This document shows, piece by piece, positions 8,802-18,126 of a stretch of 64,000 nt of DNA. The notes below the pieces were generated by a model. That model saw nothing but the letters and a program-made list of their open reading frames with translations. It was not told where the DNA came from and did no database searches. This DNA comes from Nocardioides sp. URHA0020 (lineage in GTDB: Bacteria > Actinomycetota > Actinomycetes > Propionibacteriales > Nocardioidaceae), in the NCBI RefSeq assembly GCF_000620705.1, contig NZ_KK211167.1, positions 568,331 to 632,330 on the forward strand, written 5' to 3'. Each line of letters starts with the position of its first letter. The first letter of the stretch is position 1. The position numbers and the translations under genes are program-made.

Positions 8802-9241
8802 GTCCCCTCAAGACCTTCCGCCTCGTCGCGATCGCCGAGGCGGTCACCTGGGCGTTGCTGCTGACCGGCATGGTGTTCAAGTACTCCGGCGTCACCGAGC
8901 TGGGCGTCCGCGTCTTCGGCATGGTGCACGGCGTCGTCTTCATCGCCTACTGCCTGACCACGGTGCTGGTCTCGGTCGACCAGCGCTGGTCGCGACGCCG
9001 GTCCCTGCTGACGCTGCTCGCGTCGATCCCGCCGTTCGTCACCGTCCTCGCCGACCGGTCCGCGGAGCGGCACGGCGTGCTCGCCGACACCTGGCGGCTC
9101 ACGTCCACCGAGCCGTCGCGCACCCTCGACCGCCCCGTCGCCTGGCTGCTGCGCAACCCGGTCCAGGGCGTCGTCGCCGGCCTGGTGGCCCTCGCCGCCC
9201 TGACCGGGATCGCTCTGCTGGTGGGACCGCCCGCCGGCTAG
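8798..9241 (+). CDS. DUF3817 family membrane protein
   Basis: A 147-residue membrane protein beginning with the typical DUF3817 signature [16 protein letters not shown], then a [12 protein letters not shown] segment. Three hydrophobic segments are seen in the first 85 residues, and another after residue 120 ([19 protein letters not shown]). DUF3817 proteins are small integral membrane proteins common in actinobacteria; their function is unknown. The ATG at 8798 overlaps the purQ stop (ATGA). The gene ends four bases inside the convergent DUF1906 gene. Confidence 0.85.
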   Translation: MSPLKTFRLVAIAEAVTWALLLTGMVFKYSGVTELGVRVFGMVHGVVFIAYCLTTVLVSVDQRWSRRRSLLTLLASIPPFVTVLADRSAERHGVLADTWRLTSTEPSRTLDRPVAWLLRNPVQGVVAGLVALAALTGIALLVGPPAG

Positions 9242-10647
9242 AACCTGCCGGCCTGGACCGCGGCCCAGGTCTGCTTGCCCGCGACGCCCGAGACCGCGAC
9301 GCCGACCCGCTTCTGCCACGCGCGCAGCGCCTTGTCGGTCTTCCAGTCGAAGACGCCGGTGGCCCGCACGGCCCGGGTCGTGGCGTCCTTGCCGGAGACG
9401 CCGATGGCGCGCTGGAGGTGGCGCACGGCGGTGCCGGTCGACCCGTACTTCAGCACCGGGGTCTTGCCGGAGCCGAAGAGCGTCATCCAGTCGTGCCTGG
9501 TCCAGGCCGCCTGCACGGTCGAGCCGTGCGCTCGCTGCCACGCGTTGGCCGCGGCGATGACCTTCGGGCCGAAGAGGCCGTGCAGCCGCCCCGCGTAGAG
9601 ACCCTTGCGCTTCAGCAGGCACTGCAGGACCTTGACCTGGCTCGCGGGCGGGACCGGCATCCTGGTGGAGGTCCGCTTGCGCAGCAGGGTGAAGCCGTAC
9701 GTCGCCACCTTGGTGCCGCCGCAGGTGGCCTCGGGCGCGGCGACCGAGCCGCGGCCGACGTCGAGGAAGTTGCGGTCGATGTTGATCTTCACGCCGCCCC
9801 AGGTCTCGTCGTGGCCGCCTTGGTACTGCTTCACCCGCGCGTGCGGGCGCCAGCCGTCGTCGCGGATGTACGACGTGCTCGTGTCGGCCACCCCGTCCCA
9901 GCGGGCGATCCAGATCTGGTCGGGCTGGGTGAAGGCCTTGGGCCGGTTCACCCGGGCGTTGTCGAGGGCCAGGATGCCGGAGCCGGCGCTCGAGTAGACC
10001 CCGGACAGGTACCCCTGTGCGCGGATCTGCCGGGTCCAGCCGCTGAGGAAGGTCAGCGCCGAGTCACGGCACCTCACGTTGGTGTGGTCGAAGCCCTCGA
10101 GGTCGTACCAGAGCGTGCTGCGCGCTGCGATGCCGAGCGCCCGGGCGGCGGCGACGGACTTCTTCGCCTGGGTGCGGCCCTGCCGCAGTGCGGTCGCGTA
10201 GCCCTTGTCCGCGTCCTGCTTGGCGCTGATCCGGAAGTCGTCCTTGTAGCGCGGGAACCGCGGCTGGCAGGACGCCTGGGGGCCGAGCGTGATCGGCAGC
10301 AGCCGCCAGCCCTTGCTCAGCTGCGTGCTGACCCAGGCCGCGTCGAGGTGGGTCTGCTTGCGGCACGCGCGGGAGTCGCCGTCGATGTAGATGCCGACGG
10401 CGAGGAAGGGCGAGCGCTCCAGCCAGACGTCCATCGCGGCCTGGCTCGGCGCCTGGCACTGGTCGAAGCCGAAGCCCGTGAAGCTCCCGGGGGTCGCGAC
10501 GTTGGCGGCCCTGGCCTGCTTCGCGACGAGCGGGGTCGCGGCCTCGCTGGCGCCGACGACGCTCAGCCCTGCCACCGCGACGACCGCCACGAGGGCGCCG
10601 GCGCTGATCCGGCCGAGGGTGCGGACGAGGGCGGCGTGGCGAGGCAT
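9238..10647 (-). CDS. Secreted DUF1906 (glycoside-hydrolase-like) protein with peptidoglycan-binding repeats
   Basis: A 469-residue secreted protein. It has a signal peptide (hydrophobic run after a basic start, then VGASEA), followed by a TIM-barrel-like DUF1906 domain opening with FTGFGFDQCQAPSQAAMD and containing YIDGDSR and ARSTLWYDLEGFD, as in the Rv2525c/GH25-like group. The C-terminal 130 residues hold two peptidoglycan-binding-like helical repeats (VKVLQCLLKRKGLYAGRLHG; AVRHLQRAIGV). It probably acts on or binds the cell wall. ATG 10647 was preferred over longer starts because GGAG lies just upstream and the signal peptide then begins normally. A perfect 18-bp palindrome lies 95 bp upstream. 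Confidence 0.85.
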   Translation of the reverse strand: MPRHAALVRTLGRISAGALVAVVAVAGLSVVGASEAATPLVAKQARAANVATPGSFTGFGFDQCQAPSQAAMDVWLERSPFLAVGIYIDGDSRACRKQTHLDAAWVSTQLSKGWRLLPITLGPQASCQPRFPRYKDDFRISAKQDADKGYATALRQGRTQAKKSVAAARALGIAARSTLWYDLEGFDHTNVRCRDSALTFLSGWTRQIRAQGYLSGVYSSAGSGILALDNARVNRPKAFTQPDQIWIARWDGVADTSTSYIRDDGWRPHARVKQYQGGHDETWGGVKINIDRNFLDVGRGSVAAPEATCGGTKVATYGFTLLRKRTSTRMPVPPASQVKVLQCLLKRKGLYAGRLHGLFGPKVIAAANAWQRAHGSTVQAAWTRHDWMTLFGSGKTPVLKYGSTGTAVRHLQRAIGVSGKDATTRAVRATGVFDWKTDKALRAWQKRVGVAVSGVAGKQTWAAVQAGRF

Positions 10648-10741
10648 GCGGGGCTCCAGGGGAAGGAAGAGGCGCTGCCCCGGCGACCGAGGCCACGTCA
10701 CCATAACCTCAGCAATCACACCAGTCACAGCGTTCACGGGT

Positions 10742-10759
10742 AACTACAGATCTGTAGTT
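10742..10759. promoter_or_regulatory. Perfect 18-bp palindrome, candidate operator
   Basis: AACTACAGATCTGTAGTT reads the same on both strands. It lies between the end region of the MFS gene and the start of the secreted DUF1906 gene, about 95 bp before that start, where a repressor or activator site would be expected. It resembles TACA/TGTA-type operators in outline, but the central spacing differs from the BlaI/MecI consensus. The binding protein is unknown. Confidence 0.5.
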
Positions 10760-10772
10760 CCCACCATCGGCA

Positions 10773-10804
10773 CGGCCGGCCCTCGCCTGAGCGAGAGCCG
10801 GCCG
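10773..10804 (-). terminator. Hairpin terminator downstream of the MFS efflux gene
   Basis: A 14-bp stem (10773-10786 with 10791-10804, one mismatch) closes a four-base CTGA loop. It starts about 20 bases after the minus-strand MFS stop codon. The stem is very GC-rich and lacks a long T tail, as is usual in high-GC actinobacteria. Confidence 0.75.
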
Positions 10805-10826
10805 TGGCTTGCCCCGGAGGCCGAGG

Positions 10827-12284
10827 TCAGGCCGCGTCGGCGGCCAGGGCCTCGGACTGCTCCGGCTCGGCAGCGGCCTGCGCCGCCCGGGCGGGCCGCA
10901 GCACGAGCGTCGCGACGACCAGGGCGAGGGCGCAGAAGGTCGCCGACACGAGGAAGGCCGCCCGGACGCCGGGGACGAACTCGCCGGGCACCGCGCCCGC
11001 GGCGTACACCGAGACGATCACGGCGACGCCGACGGCGGCACCGAGCTGCTGCGTGGTCTGCAGCAGGCCGGACGCCGATCCGGCGTGCTCGGGCTCGACC
11101 CCGGACAGGACCGTGGCGGTGATCGGCATGAAGACGAAGCCGGTCGCCAGGCCCGCGATCAGCATCGGGCCGAAGACGGCGCCGACGTAGGTGTCGCCGG
11201 TGCCGATGGTGCTGAGCCAGGCGTAGGCGCCGGCGAGCGCCGCGCTGCCGACCATCATCATCGTGCGCGGGCCGAGGCGGCCGATCAGCCACGGGGTCAC
11301 CCGGGACATCGCGAAGATGCCGAGGCTGAACGGCAGGAACGCGAAGCCCGACTCGAGCGGCCCGAAGCCGAGGACCCGCTGGACGTACTGCACGACCAGG
11401 AAGAACATCGAGAGGTTCGCGCCGATCACCAGCGCCATCACGATGAGGGCGGCCACCCGGTTGCGGTTGCGGACCAGGTGCGGCTGGATCATCGGGTGCG
11501 GGTGCCGCACCTCGGTGCGGGCCAGCAGTGCGATCAGGGCCAGGCCGACGAGGAACCCGGCGATGGTGCGGGCCGAGGTCCAGCCGTGCTCGGGCGTGCC
11601 GATGAGCGTCCAGACGAGGACGACCGCGCCGCCGGTCGCGGAGGCCGCGCCGACGAGGTCGAAGCGTCCCGGGCGACGCGCGGTCTCGTCGACGAACCGC
11701 CGCGCGAGCAGCAGGACCGCGATGCCCAGGGGGACGTTGATGAAGAGGGTCCAGCGCCAGGAGCCGACGTCGGTCAGCAGGCCGCCGAGGATCAGCCCGA
11801 TGGACGCGCCGCCGGAGGAGACGGCGCCGAAGAGCGCGAAGGCGCGGTTGCGGGCGGCCTCGTCCGGTGCGCTGGTGGTGAGCAGGGCCAGCACGCTGGG
11901 CGCGGCCATGGCGGCGCCGACACCCTGGAGGGCGCGGGTCGCGACCAGCTGGCCGGGGGTCTGGGCGAGGCCGCCGAGCAGCGAGGCGACGGTGAAGACG
12001 CCCAGGCCGATCTCGAACATCCGGAGCCGGCCGAGCACGTCGCCCAGCCGACCGCCGAGGAGCAGCAGTCCGCCGAAGGCGAGGGTGTAGGCGTTGAGGA
12101 CCCAGGAGAGCGACGCCGGGCCGAAGCCGAGGTCGGCGTCGATGCGGGGCAGTGCGACGTTCACGACGGTGGCGTCGAGCACGAGCATGAGCTGGGCGAC
12201 CAGCACGATGGCGATCCCGGTGGCGGCGCGCCCCGCGTTCGGCGGGAGCTCGGTGGGCCGGGAGGTGACGGTGTCTGAGGACAT
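10827..12284 (-). CDS. MFS drug transporter, DHA2 (EmrB/QacA-type) family
   Basis: This 485-residue membrane protein has about 14 hydrophobic segments, the size and layout of DHA2 proton-driven drug exporters. Motif C-like and early signature residues are seen (VLVAQLMLVLDATVVNVALP; GGRLGDVLGRLRMF for motif A; LGGLLTDVGSWRWTLFIN). It should expel hydrophobic or cationic compounds. ATG 12284 gives the usual short cytoplasmic tail; a longer frame continues into the TetR promoter and is not credible. The gene is divergent from a TetR regulator with two inverted repeats between them, so it is most likely repressed by that regulator and induced by the exported compound. Confidence 0.93.
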   Translation of the reverse strand: MSSDTVTSRPTELPPNAGRAATGIAIVLVAQLMLVLDATVVNVALPRIDADLGFGPASLSWVLNAYTLAFGGLLLLGGRLGDVLGRLRMFEIGLGVFTVASLLGGLAQTPGQLVATRALQGVGAAMAAPSVLALLTTSAPDEAARNRAFALFGAVSSGGASIGLILGGLLTDVGSWRWTLFINVPLGIAVLLLARRFVDETARRPGRFDLVGAASATGGAVVLVWTLIGTPEHGWTSARTIAGFLVGLALIALLARTEVRHPHPMIQPHLVRNRNRVAALIVMALVIGANLSMFFLVVQYVQRVLGFGPLESGFAFLPFSLGIFAMSRVTPWLIGRLGPRTMMMVGSAALAGAYAWLSTIGTGDTYVGAVFGPMLIAGLATGFVFMPITATVLSGVEPEHAGSASGLLQTTQQLGAAVGVAVIVSVYAAGAVPGEFVPGVRAAFLVSATFCALALVVATLVLRPARAAQAAAEPEQSEALAADAA

Positions 12285-12333
12285 GTGAGGTGGAAGTCCT
12301 GTTCTGGCCGAGGGGGCCGAGGTACGCTTGATC

Positions 12334-12348
12334 CGGAGGGTGACTCCG
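12334..12348. promoter_or_regulatory. TetR operator, copy 1
   Basis: CGGAG-ggtga-CTCCG, a perfect five-base-arm inverted repeat with a five-base spacer, in the divergent promoter region of the MFS pump and the TetR gene. Together with copy 2 (same arms, same spacer length, centres 32 bp or about three helical turns apart) it forms a plausible double operator. Confidence 0.8.
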
Positions 12349-12365
12349 CTTCCTCCACCACAATA

Positions 12366-12380
12366 CGGAGACACTCTCCG
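12366..12380. promoter_or_regulatory. TetR operator, copy 2
   Basis: CGGAG-acact-CTCCG, extended by one more pair (A12365/T12381) to six-base arms. It has the same arms and spacing as copy 1 and lies 25 bp upstream of the TetR GTG start, so binding here would also autorepress the regulator. Confidence 0.82.
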
Positions 12381-12405
12381 TTTAGCAACCGTCGAAGGAA
12401 GAAAA

Positions 12406-12954
12406 GTGCGTGCCGACGCCCAGCGCAACTACGACCGCATCGTGGAGGTGGCGCGCGAGGTCTTCCGCGAGCAGGGGTACGACGCGTCGCTCGACGAGAT
12501 CGCCAAGCGCGCCGGGGTCGGTCCCGGCACCCTCTACCGGCACTTCCCCGCGCGGGAGAACCTGCTCGACGCCGTCCTGAAGTTCTGGGTCGACAAGGTC
12601 GACGTGGCCACCGAGAAGGCCCTCGCCCACGAGGGTGGCGACCGTGCGGTGCTGCTCAACTGGTTCGAGGAGTACGTCGCGCTGATCAGCCAGCACAAGG
12701 GAGCCCCCGCCAAGATCACCTCGGCGATCGGCAACCCGGACTCGCCGATCACCACCAAGTGCCAGGTGCTGACCGCCGCCAACGACCGGATCATCGACCG
12801 GCTGCGTGCCGACGGCGCCCTGCGCGACGAGGTCGACACGATCCAGGTCTGCCGCCTGGTGGGCGGCATCGCGACCGTGGCCGACCAGGGCGACCTGGAC
12901 GCGGACGCCGTACGCCCGATGCTCGCGGTCGTCGCCGACGGCCTGCTGCGCTGA
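12406..12954 (+). CDS. TetR/AcrR family transcriptional regulator
   Basis: A 182-residue TetR repressor. The N-terminal helix-turn-helix is clear: YDRIVEVAREVFREQGYDASLDEIAKRAGVGPGTLYRHFPARENLLDAV. The C-terminal ligand-binding region is of the class found beside efflux pumps (LLNWFEEYVALI, then ITSAIGNPDSP). GTG 12406 was chosen because GGAAG lies just upstream and the HTH then starts at the usual distance; an upstream frame reaching 12328 would read through the operators. The gene is divergent from the DHA2 transporter and is presumably its repressor, acting at the two CGGAG-N5-CTCCG sites. Confidence 0.92.
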   Translation: MRADAQRNYDRIVEVAREVFREQGYDASLDEIAKRAGVGPGTLYRHFPARENLLDAVLKFWVDKVDVATEKALAHEGGDRAVLLNWFEEYVALISQHKGAPAKITSAIGNPDSPITTKCQVLTAANDRIIDRLRADGALRDEVDTIQVCRLVGGIATVADQGDLDADAVRPMLAVVADGLLR

Positions 12955-13045
12955 ACCTCCCCCGAACTGGGGAACCTGCTCGCCGTACCACCCACCGCCC
13001 CGCCCGTGGGCGCACGCTGCCTGGAGCAGGTGGAGGTGAGTTCGT

Positions 13046-13798
13046 GTGACGAGAGCCCTGTGGTTCGTGCTGGGACTCGCACTGACGGCCGCGGTCGCGG
13101 TGCCGCTCCCGGCCGACGGTGCGGTGCGGCTGACGACGTACGCCGGCGCGGTGGCCGAGCTGCACGTCGACGCGCAGGCCTACGAGGGCCAGCGCGGCAC
13201 CATCCTCGCCGGTCTCCGCGGGCGGTGCCTGCCCGGCTACCGGGTCGCCGAGCTCACCGCCGAGTTCAGCCAGGGCGACGTGGTCACGCCGGTGATGCAG
13301 GAGCAGCCGTTCCCGTGCGACGGGCTCTGGCACCGCCAGCGGGTCACCAGCCTCGAGGCCTTCGAGCCCGGCCCCGCGACCCTGACCGTGCGCGCCTCGG
13401 TCGTGCCGCTCGGCGGCGGCGCCGCGCAGCCGGTGTCGACGACGGCCGCCATCTACGTGCGGCCGGCCGCCAAGATCGAGCTGCCCGCGACGGTCGAGCT
13501 GCGACCGCACGCGGTCGTCAAGGTCACGCTCCGGGCGCGCTGCGACGCTCCCTGGGTGCTGCAGGACTTCAGCATCACGGCCCGGCAGGGTGAGTTCCCG
13601 AGCATCGCCAGCGACTCGCGGGACCTCGACCTGACGTGCGACGGCGTGCTCCACCCGATCACCCTGTGGCTCAAGTCGTCGCCCGTGCCGTTCCACGCCG
13701 GGTGGCTGCGGCTGGACGGGTCGATCACGCTCCTCGATCCGGAGCAGTTCGACCCCGTCACGCAGGCGACCTCCACCCGGGTGGTCCGAGTCGGCTGA
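13046..13798 (+). CDS. Secreted protein with an internal two-fold repeat
   Basis: A 250-residue secreted protein. It has a signal peptide (hydrophobic ALWFVLGLALTAAVAVPL followed by an ADG cleavage region), then two related beta-rich units of about 100 residues. Each unit has an Arg-Cys pair, then a strand ending in an F/S-x-G-E/D turn, then a Cys-Asp-Gly-x-x-His motif (CDGLWH near residue 91; CDGVLH near residue 198). The paired cysteines probably form one disulfide per unit. It resembles actinobacterial secreted DUF6299-like proteins, but this is not certain and no enzymatic motif is visible. A good GGAGG ribosome-binding site precedes GTG 13046. Confidence 0.75.
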   Translation: MTRALWFVLGLALTAAVAVPLPADGAVRLTTYAGAVAELHVDAQAYEGQRGTILAGLRGRCLPGYRVAELTAEFSQGDVVTPVMQEQPFPCDGLWHRQRVTSLEAFEPGPATLTVRASVVPLGGGAAQPVSTTAAIYVRPAAKIELPATVELRPHAVVKVTLRARCDAPWVLQDFSITARQGEFPSIASDSRDLDLTCDGVLHPITLWLKSSPVPFHAGWLRLDGSITLLDPEQFDPVTQATSTRVVRVG

Positions 13799-13826
13799 CG
13801 GCAGGCATCCCCGGTAGATTGGCGCC

Positions 13827-16088
13827 GTGCCAGAGACCCGCATCGCCCATCTCGACACCGTCACCGTCGCCACCGAGGACCCCCAGCGCGAGCAGCCCTG
13901 GGCCGACCTGGGGCTGAAGCCGGACGAGTACGCCGAGATCCGCGAGATCCTCGGCCGCCGACCGACCAGCTCCGAGCTCGCGATGTACTCCGTGATGTGG
14001 AGCGAGCACTGCTCCTACAAGAGCTCCAAGGTGCACCTGAAGCAGTTCAGCGAGATCCCGCAGACGACGCCGGTCGGCAAGATGCTGGCCGGCATCGGCG
14101 AGAACGCCGGCGTCCTCGACATCGGCCAGGGCTACGCCGTGACGTTCAAGGTCGAGTCGCACAACCACCCGTCGTACGTCGAGCCCTACCAGGGCGCCGC
14201 GACCGGCGTCGGCGGCATCGTCCGCGACATCCTGGCGATGGGCGCCCGCCCGGTCGCCGTGATGGACCCGCTGCGCTTCGGGCCGCTCGACGCCGACGAC
14301 ACCCACCGGGTGCTGCCCGGGATCGTCGCGGGGGTCGGTGGCTACGGCAACATGCTCGGCCTGCCCAACATCGGCGGCGAGGCCGTCTTCGACGCGTCGT
14401 ACGCCGGCAACCCGCTCGTCAACGCGCTCTGCGTCGGCGTGCTCCGGCACGAGGACCTGCACCTCGCCAAGGCGTCCGGCGCCGGCAACCAGGTGATCCT
14501 CTACGGCGCGCGCACCGGTGGCGACGGCATCGGCGGCGTCTCGGTCCTGGCGTCCGAGACCTTCGACGCCGACGGCCCGGCCAAGCGGCCGAGCGTGCAG
14601 GTCGGCGACCCCTTCATGGAGAAGCTGCTCATCGAGTGCACGCTCGAGATCTTCGCGGCCGGGCTGGTCGCCGGCATCCAGGACCTCGGTGGGGCCGGCC
14701 TGTCCTGCGCCACCTCCGAGCTCGCCTCCGCCGGTGACGGTGGCATGCACGTCGAGCTCGACCGGGTGCCGCTGCGTGACTCCACGCTCGCGCCCGAGGA
14801 GATCCTGATGAGCGAGTCGCAGGAGCGGATGATGGCGGTCGTCGAGCCCGACGACGTCGCCGGCTTCATGGCGATCTGCGCCAAGTGGGACGTCGAGGCC
14901 GTCGTGGTCGGCGAGGTCACCGACACCGGTCGGCTCCAGATCGACTGGCACGGCGAGCGCGTCGTCGACGTGCCGCCGCGCTCGGTCGCGCACGACGGCC
15001 CGACCTACCAGCGTCCGCTCGCCCGCCCCGACTGGCAGGACGACCTCCAGGCCGACGGCGCCGAGGCGCTGGCCCGACCGACCACCGGCGCCGAGCTGCG
15101 CGAGACCGTGCTCCGGATGGTCGCCAGCCCCAACCTGTGCGACAAGTCCTGGATCACCGACCAGTACGACCGCTACGTGCGCGGCAACACCGTGCTCGCG
15201 CAGCCCAGCGACAGCGGCATGATCCGGGTCGACCCCGAGACCAACCTGGGCGTCGCGGTCTCCACCGACTGCAACGGGCGCTTCGCCAAGCTCGACCCCT
15301 ACGCCGGCGCCCAGCTGGCCCTCGTCGAGAGCTACCGCAACGTCGCGACCGGTGGCGCCGTGCCGCTGGCGATCTCGGACTGCCTGAACTTCGGCTCGCC
15401 CGAGGACCCGGCCGTCATGTGGCAGTTCGCCGAGGCCTGTCGCGGTCTCAAGGACGCCTGCCTGACCCTCGGCATCCCGGTCACCGGCGGCAACGTCAGC
15501 CTCTACAACCAGACCGGCGAGACGCCGATCCTGCCCACCCCAGTGGTCGCCGTGCTCGGCGTGATCGAGGACGTGACCCGTCGTACGCCGTCGGCGTGGG
15601 CGACCGGTGGCGAGCAGGTCTTCCTGCTCGGCGAGACCCGCGAGGAGCTCTCCGGCTCGGAGTGGGCGCACGTCGTCCACGGCCACCTCGGCGGACTGCC
15701 GCCGGTGGTCGACCTCGAGGCCGAGCGATCCCTCGCCGAGCTGCTGCACGCCGGCGTCGGCCTGCTGAGCTCCGCGCACGACCTGTCCGACGGTGGCCTC
15801 GTGCAGACCCTCGCCGAGGGCGCCCTGCGCCAAGGCGTCGGGGTCACGGTGACGGTGCCGGGCGATGCGTTCGTCGGCCTCTTCAGCGAGTCCGCGGCCC
15901 GGGTGGTGGTGACGGTCGCCGACGGCGACGCCGAGCGGCTCGTCGAGCTGGCGGCGTCGCACGGGGTGCCGGTCACCGCACTCGGCGTCACCGGCGGCTC
16001 CGCGCTGGCGATCGACGGGCAGTTCGAGATCCCGCTCGACGAGCTGCGGTCGGCCTGGACGGACACCCTGCCGACCGCGCTCGCCTGA
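13827..16088 (+). CDS. purL: Phosphoribosylformylglycinamidine synthase subunit PurL
   Basis: PurL (753 residues) is the synthetase subunit that converts FGAR to FGAM with ATP and ammonia from PurQ. The length matches small PurL of the PurSQL type. Visible motifs are [12 protein letters not shown] near the N-terminus, [10 protein letters not shown] and [13 protein letters not shown] for substrate and metal binding, the GGEAVFD segment, and [14 protein letters not shown] in the second half. The start is GTG at 13827. It lies 5 kb downstream of purSQ on the same strand, separated by efflux and secreted-protein genes, so it probably has its own promoter. Confidence 0.97.
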   Translation: MPETRIAHLDTVTVATEDPQREQPWADLGLKPDEYAEIREILGRRPTSSELAMYSVMWSEHCSYKSSKVHLKQFSEIPQTTPVGKMLAGIGENAGVLDIGQGYAVTFKVESHNHPSYVEPYQGAATGVGGIVRDILAMGARPVAVMDPLRFGPLDADDTHRVLPGIVAGVGGYGNMLGLPNIGGEAVFDASYAGNPLVNALCVGVLRHEDLHLAKASGAGNQVILYGARTGGDGIGGVSVLASETFDADGPAKRPSVQVGDPFMEKLLIECTLEIFAAGLVAGIQDLGGAGLSCATSELASAGDGGMHVELDRVPLRDSTLAPEEILMSESQERMMAVVEPDDVAGFMAICAKWDVEAVVVGEVTDTGRLQIDWHGERVVDVPPRSVAHDGPTYQRPLARPDWQDDLQADGAEALARPTTGAELRETVLRMVASPNLCDKSWITDQYDRYVRGNTVLAQPSDSGMIRVDPETNLGVAVSTDCNGRFAKLDPYAGAQLALVESYRNVATGGAVPLAISDCLNFGSPEDPAVMWQFAEACRGLKDACLTLGIPVTGGNVSLYNQTGETPILPTPVVAVLGVIEDVTRRTPSAWATGGEQVFLLGETREELSGSEWAHVVHGHLGGLPPVVDLEAERSLAELLHAGVGLLSSAHDLSDGGLVQTLAEGALRQGVGVTVTVPGDAFVGLFSESAARVVVTVADGDAERLVELAASHGVPVTALGVTGGSALAIDGQFEIPLDELRSAWTDTLPTALA

Positions 16089-16094
16089 GCCGGG

Positions 16095-18062
16095 TCAGCG
16101 CCGACGCCAGCCGTACCTCGCCGGGGTCGCGTCGCGGTTGCCGAGGTCGTCGGCGGCCCGGACCAGCAGCGTGTGCCTGCCCTCCTGCACGCGCACGGTC
16201 AGGCTCGCGCCGCACTTCCGCCAGGCCCGCTTGTCGACCTTGCAGGTGTACGTCGCGCCCTTCTCGGCCGCGAAGCGGAACCGGGCCTTCGCTGCCGTGG
16301 TGCTCCGCTTCGGGTGCACCACGATGGCGGTCCGGGGTGCGGTCCGGTCCACGGTGAGCGTCGAGGCGGTGCTCGGGCCCGGGTGCCCCGGGCGGTCCAG
16401 CGCACGGACGGCCAGCGTGTGCTTGCCGTCCCGGAGCTTCACCGACGTGTACGTCGTGGCCTCGGCCGCACCGGGCCGGCAGGCGGTCCAGGCGCCGGCG
16501 TCGAGACGGCACTGGGTGTGGGCGCCGGCGACGTTGCCGGCGAAGCTCCAGGTCGGGGTCGCGTCCCGGGTCCGCGTGCCCGGACCGACCGGCGCGGTGG
16601 TCGAGGCGACCGGGTCCACGCGGGTGACCACGGCGTCGCCGTTGCCGCCCGGCTCGGACAGGGCGCTGGAGGGGTAGTCGGCGCTGCTGTAGGTGGTGCC
16701 CGAGAGGACGGGTCCGCCGGTGGCGTCGAGGGACACCGCGGTCAGGGTGTCGTAGGCCGTGCCGCCGACGTAGCTGGCGAACGCCACCCGACCGTCGGCC
16801 GTGAGCTTGAGCAGGTAGCCGTCGTTGGAGCCGCCGTACGCGGGCTGCATCGGGTGCACCTGCGGCATGTCGGCGGCGTTGGTCTCCCCGGCGACGTACG
16901 CCGCGCCCCAGGCGTCGAACGCGATCGAGTGCGGGTACTGCCAGGATCCGGTGCCGCCGTAGTAGGTCGACCACGCCAGCTGCCCGCCGTCGGGGGTGAG
17001 CTTGATGAGCATCCCCGACCCGAGGGCGCTGATGGTCTCCTGCGCCGCGTGCACCAGGGGGAGCCCCGGCTTGCCGGTGAAGCCCGCGACGAGCACCGAT
17101 CCGTCCGGTGCGACCGCGATCGTGCCGAGGTAGTCGTAGCCCCCGGCCCCGACGTACGACACGTGCTCGAGCACCGGTGCGGTCCCGCTCGCGAGCGAGT
17201 AGCGCAGGACCGCGATGTCGCTGGAGTCCTCGACGCCGAGCGAGCTCGTGGGTGCTCCCGGGGCCCAGGTGGTGAGGTGCCCGGCGGCGACGAGGCTGCC
17301 CCCCGGGCCGAACGCGAGCGCCGAGAGCTCCTCGTTGTGCCCGCCGACGCCGATCAGGGTGGAGTAGCTCAGCGACGCGCCGTCGGGCTGGATCGCGGTG
17401 AGGAACGCGTCGGTCGCGCCGTTGAGGAGGCCGTTGCCGTCCGCCGTCGTGGGGAAGGTGGGCGACGAGGTGTCCCCGGCGATCCAGATCCGCCCGTCGG
17501 GGCCGACGGCGACGTCGAGCAGCTCCTCCTTGACCGCACCGCCGAGGCGGGTCGACCACGCGAGCGCGCCCGTCGCGGCGTCCAGGCGCACGACGAAGCC
17601 GTCGACGGACCCGTCCCCGGTCGTCTTCAGGGTGCCGGGGGACGTGGGGAAGTCCCCCGAGTAGGTGCGTCCCACCACGACGAGCTCGTCGTCGGGCCCG
17701 ATCGCGATCGCCCGGGCCTCGTCGGTGGCCGAGCCGCCGATCGTCTTGGCCCAGACCACCTGGTCCTGGTCCGGCGTCAGCTTGACCACGACGGCGTCGT
17801 TCTGGCCCTGGTAGCCACCCGGGTCGGTCGGGAAGCTGCCGCCCTGGAGCCCGAGCATCGCGTACCAGGAGCCGTCCGGGCCGCGGACGGCGTCCTCGGA
17901 CCACTCCACGGCGGAACCACCGAGGAAGTGGGCGGCGCCGACGGGCAGGACGGCAGGGGCGTCGGCGAACGCGCCCGGTGCGGGCGTGGCGGTGACGCAG
18001 GCGGCCGTGGTCAGGCCGGTGAGCAGGGCCGCGGCGACGGTGGCGCGGATGGTTCGGGGCAC
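16095..18062 (-). CDS. Secreted SBBP-repeat beta-propeller protein with C-terminal Ig-like domains
   Basis: A 655-residue exported protein. The N-terminus is a signal sequence (TVAAALLTGLTTAACV); the lipobox is imperfect, so it may be secreted or lipid-anchored. Residues about 60-450 form SBBP-type beta-propeller repeats with recurring blade phrases such as AIAIGPDDELVVVGRT, VAVGPDGRIWIAGDT and FDAWGAAYVAGET. The last about 190 residues hold two small Ig-like units, each with a short disulfide loop (CRLDAGAWTAC; CKVDKRAWRKC) and a GKHTLAVRALD-type strand. GTG 18062 follows AGGAG. It is directly downstream of the large BTAD regulator and may be co-transcribed with it; function unknown. Confidence 0.82.
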   Translation of the reverse strand: MPRTIRATVAAALLTGLTTAACVTATPAPGAFADAPAVLPVGAAHFLGGSAVEWSEDAVRGPDGSWYAMLGLQGGSFPTDPGGYQGQNDAVVVKLTPDQDQVVWAKTIGGSATDEARAIAIGPDDELVVVGRTYSGDFPTSPGTLKTTGDGSVDGFVVRLDAATGALAWSTRLGGAVKEELLDVAVGPDGRIWIAGDTSSPTFPTTADGNGLLNGATDAFLTAIQPDGASLSYSTLIGVGGHNEELSALAFGPGGSLVAAGHLTTWAPGAPTSSLGVEDSSDIAVLRYSLASGTAPVLEHVSYVGAGGYDYLGTIAVAPDGSVLVAGFTGKPGLPLVHAAQETISALGSGMLIKLTPDGGQLAWSTYYGGTGSWQYPHSIAFDAWGAAYVAGETNAADMPQVHPMQPAYGGSNDGYLLKLTADGRVAFASYVGGTAYDTLTAVSLDATGGPVLSGTTYSSADYPSSALSEPGGNGDAVVTRVDPVASTTAPVGPGTRTRDATPTWSFAGNVAGAHTQCRLDAGAWTACRPGAAEATTYTSVKLRDGKHTLAVRALDRPGHPGPSTASTLTVDRTAPRTAIVVHPKRSTTAAKARFRFAAEKGATYTCKVDKRAWRKCGASLTVRVQEGRHTLLVRAADDLGNRDATPARYGWRRR

Positions 18063-18126
18063 GGGAGGCTCCTCGATCGGGGGTTCGGTCGAGAGCAGCG
18101 TGGCGGTCTCCGCTTGCAAGGGCCTT

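Noticed and set aside
10648..10741. A cyclic-di-AMP (ydaO-type) riboswitch before the secreted cell-wall protein
   Set aside because: The leader is too short and the conserved junction sequences are not visible.
13758..15962. A 734-codon minus-strand frame over purL
   Set aside because: The plus strand encodes a textbook PurL; the minus frame has no motif and shadow composition.
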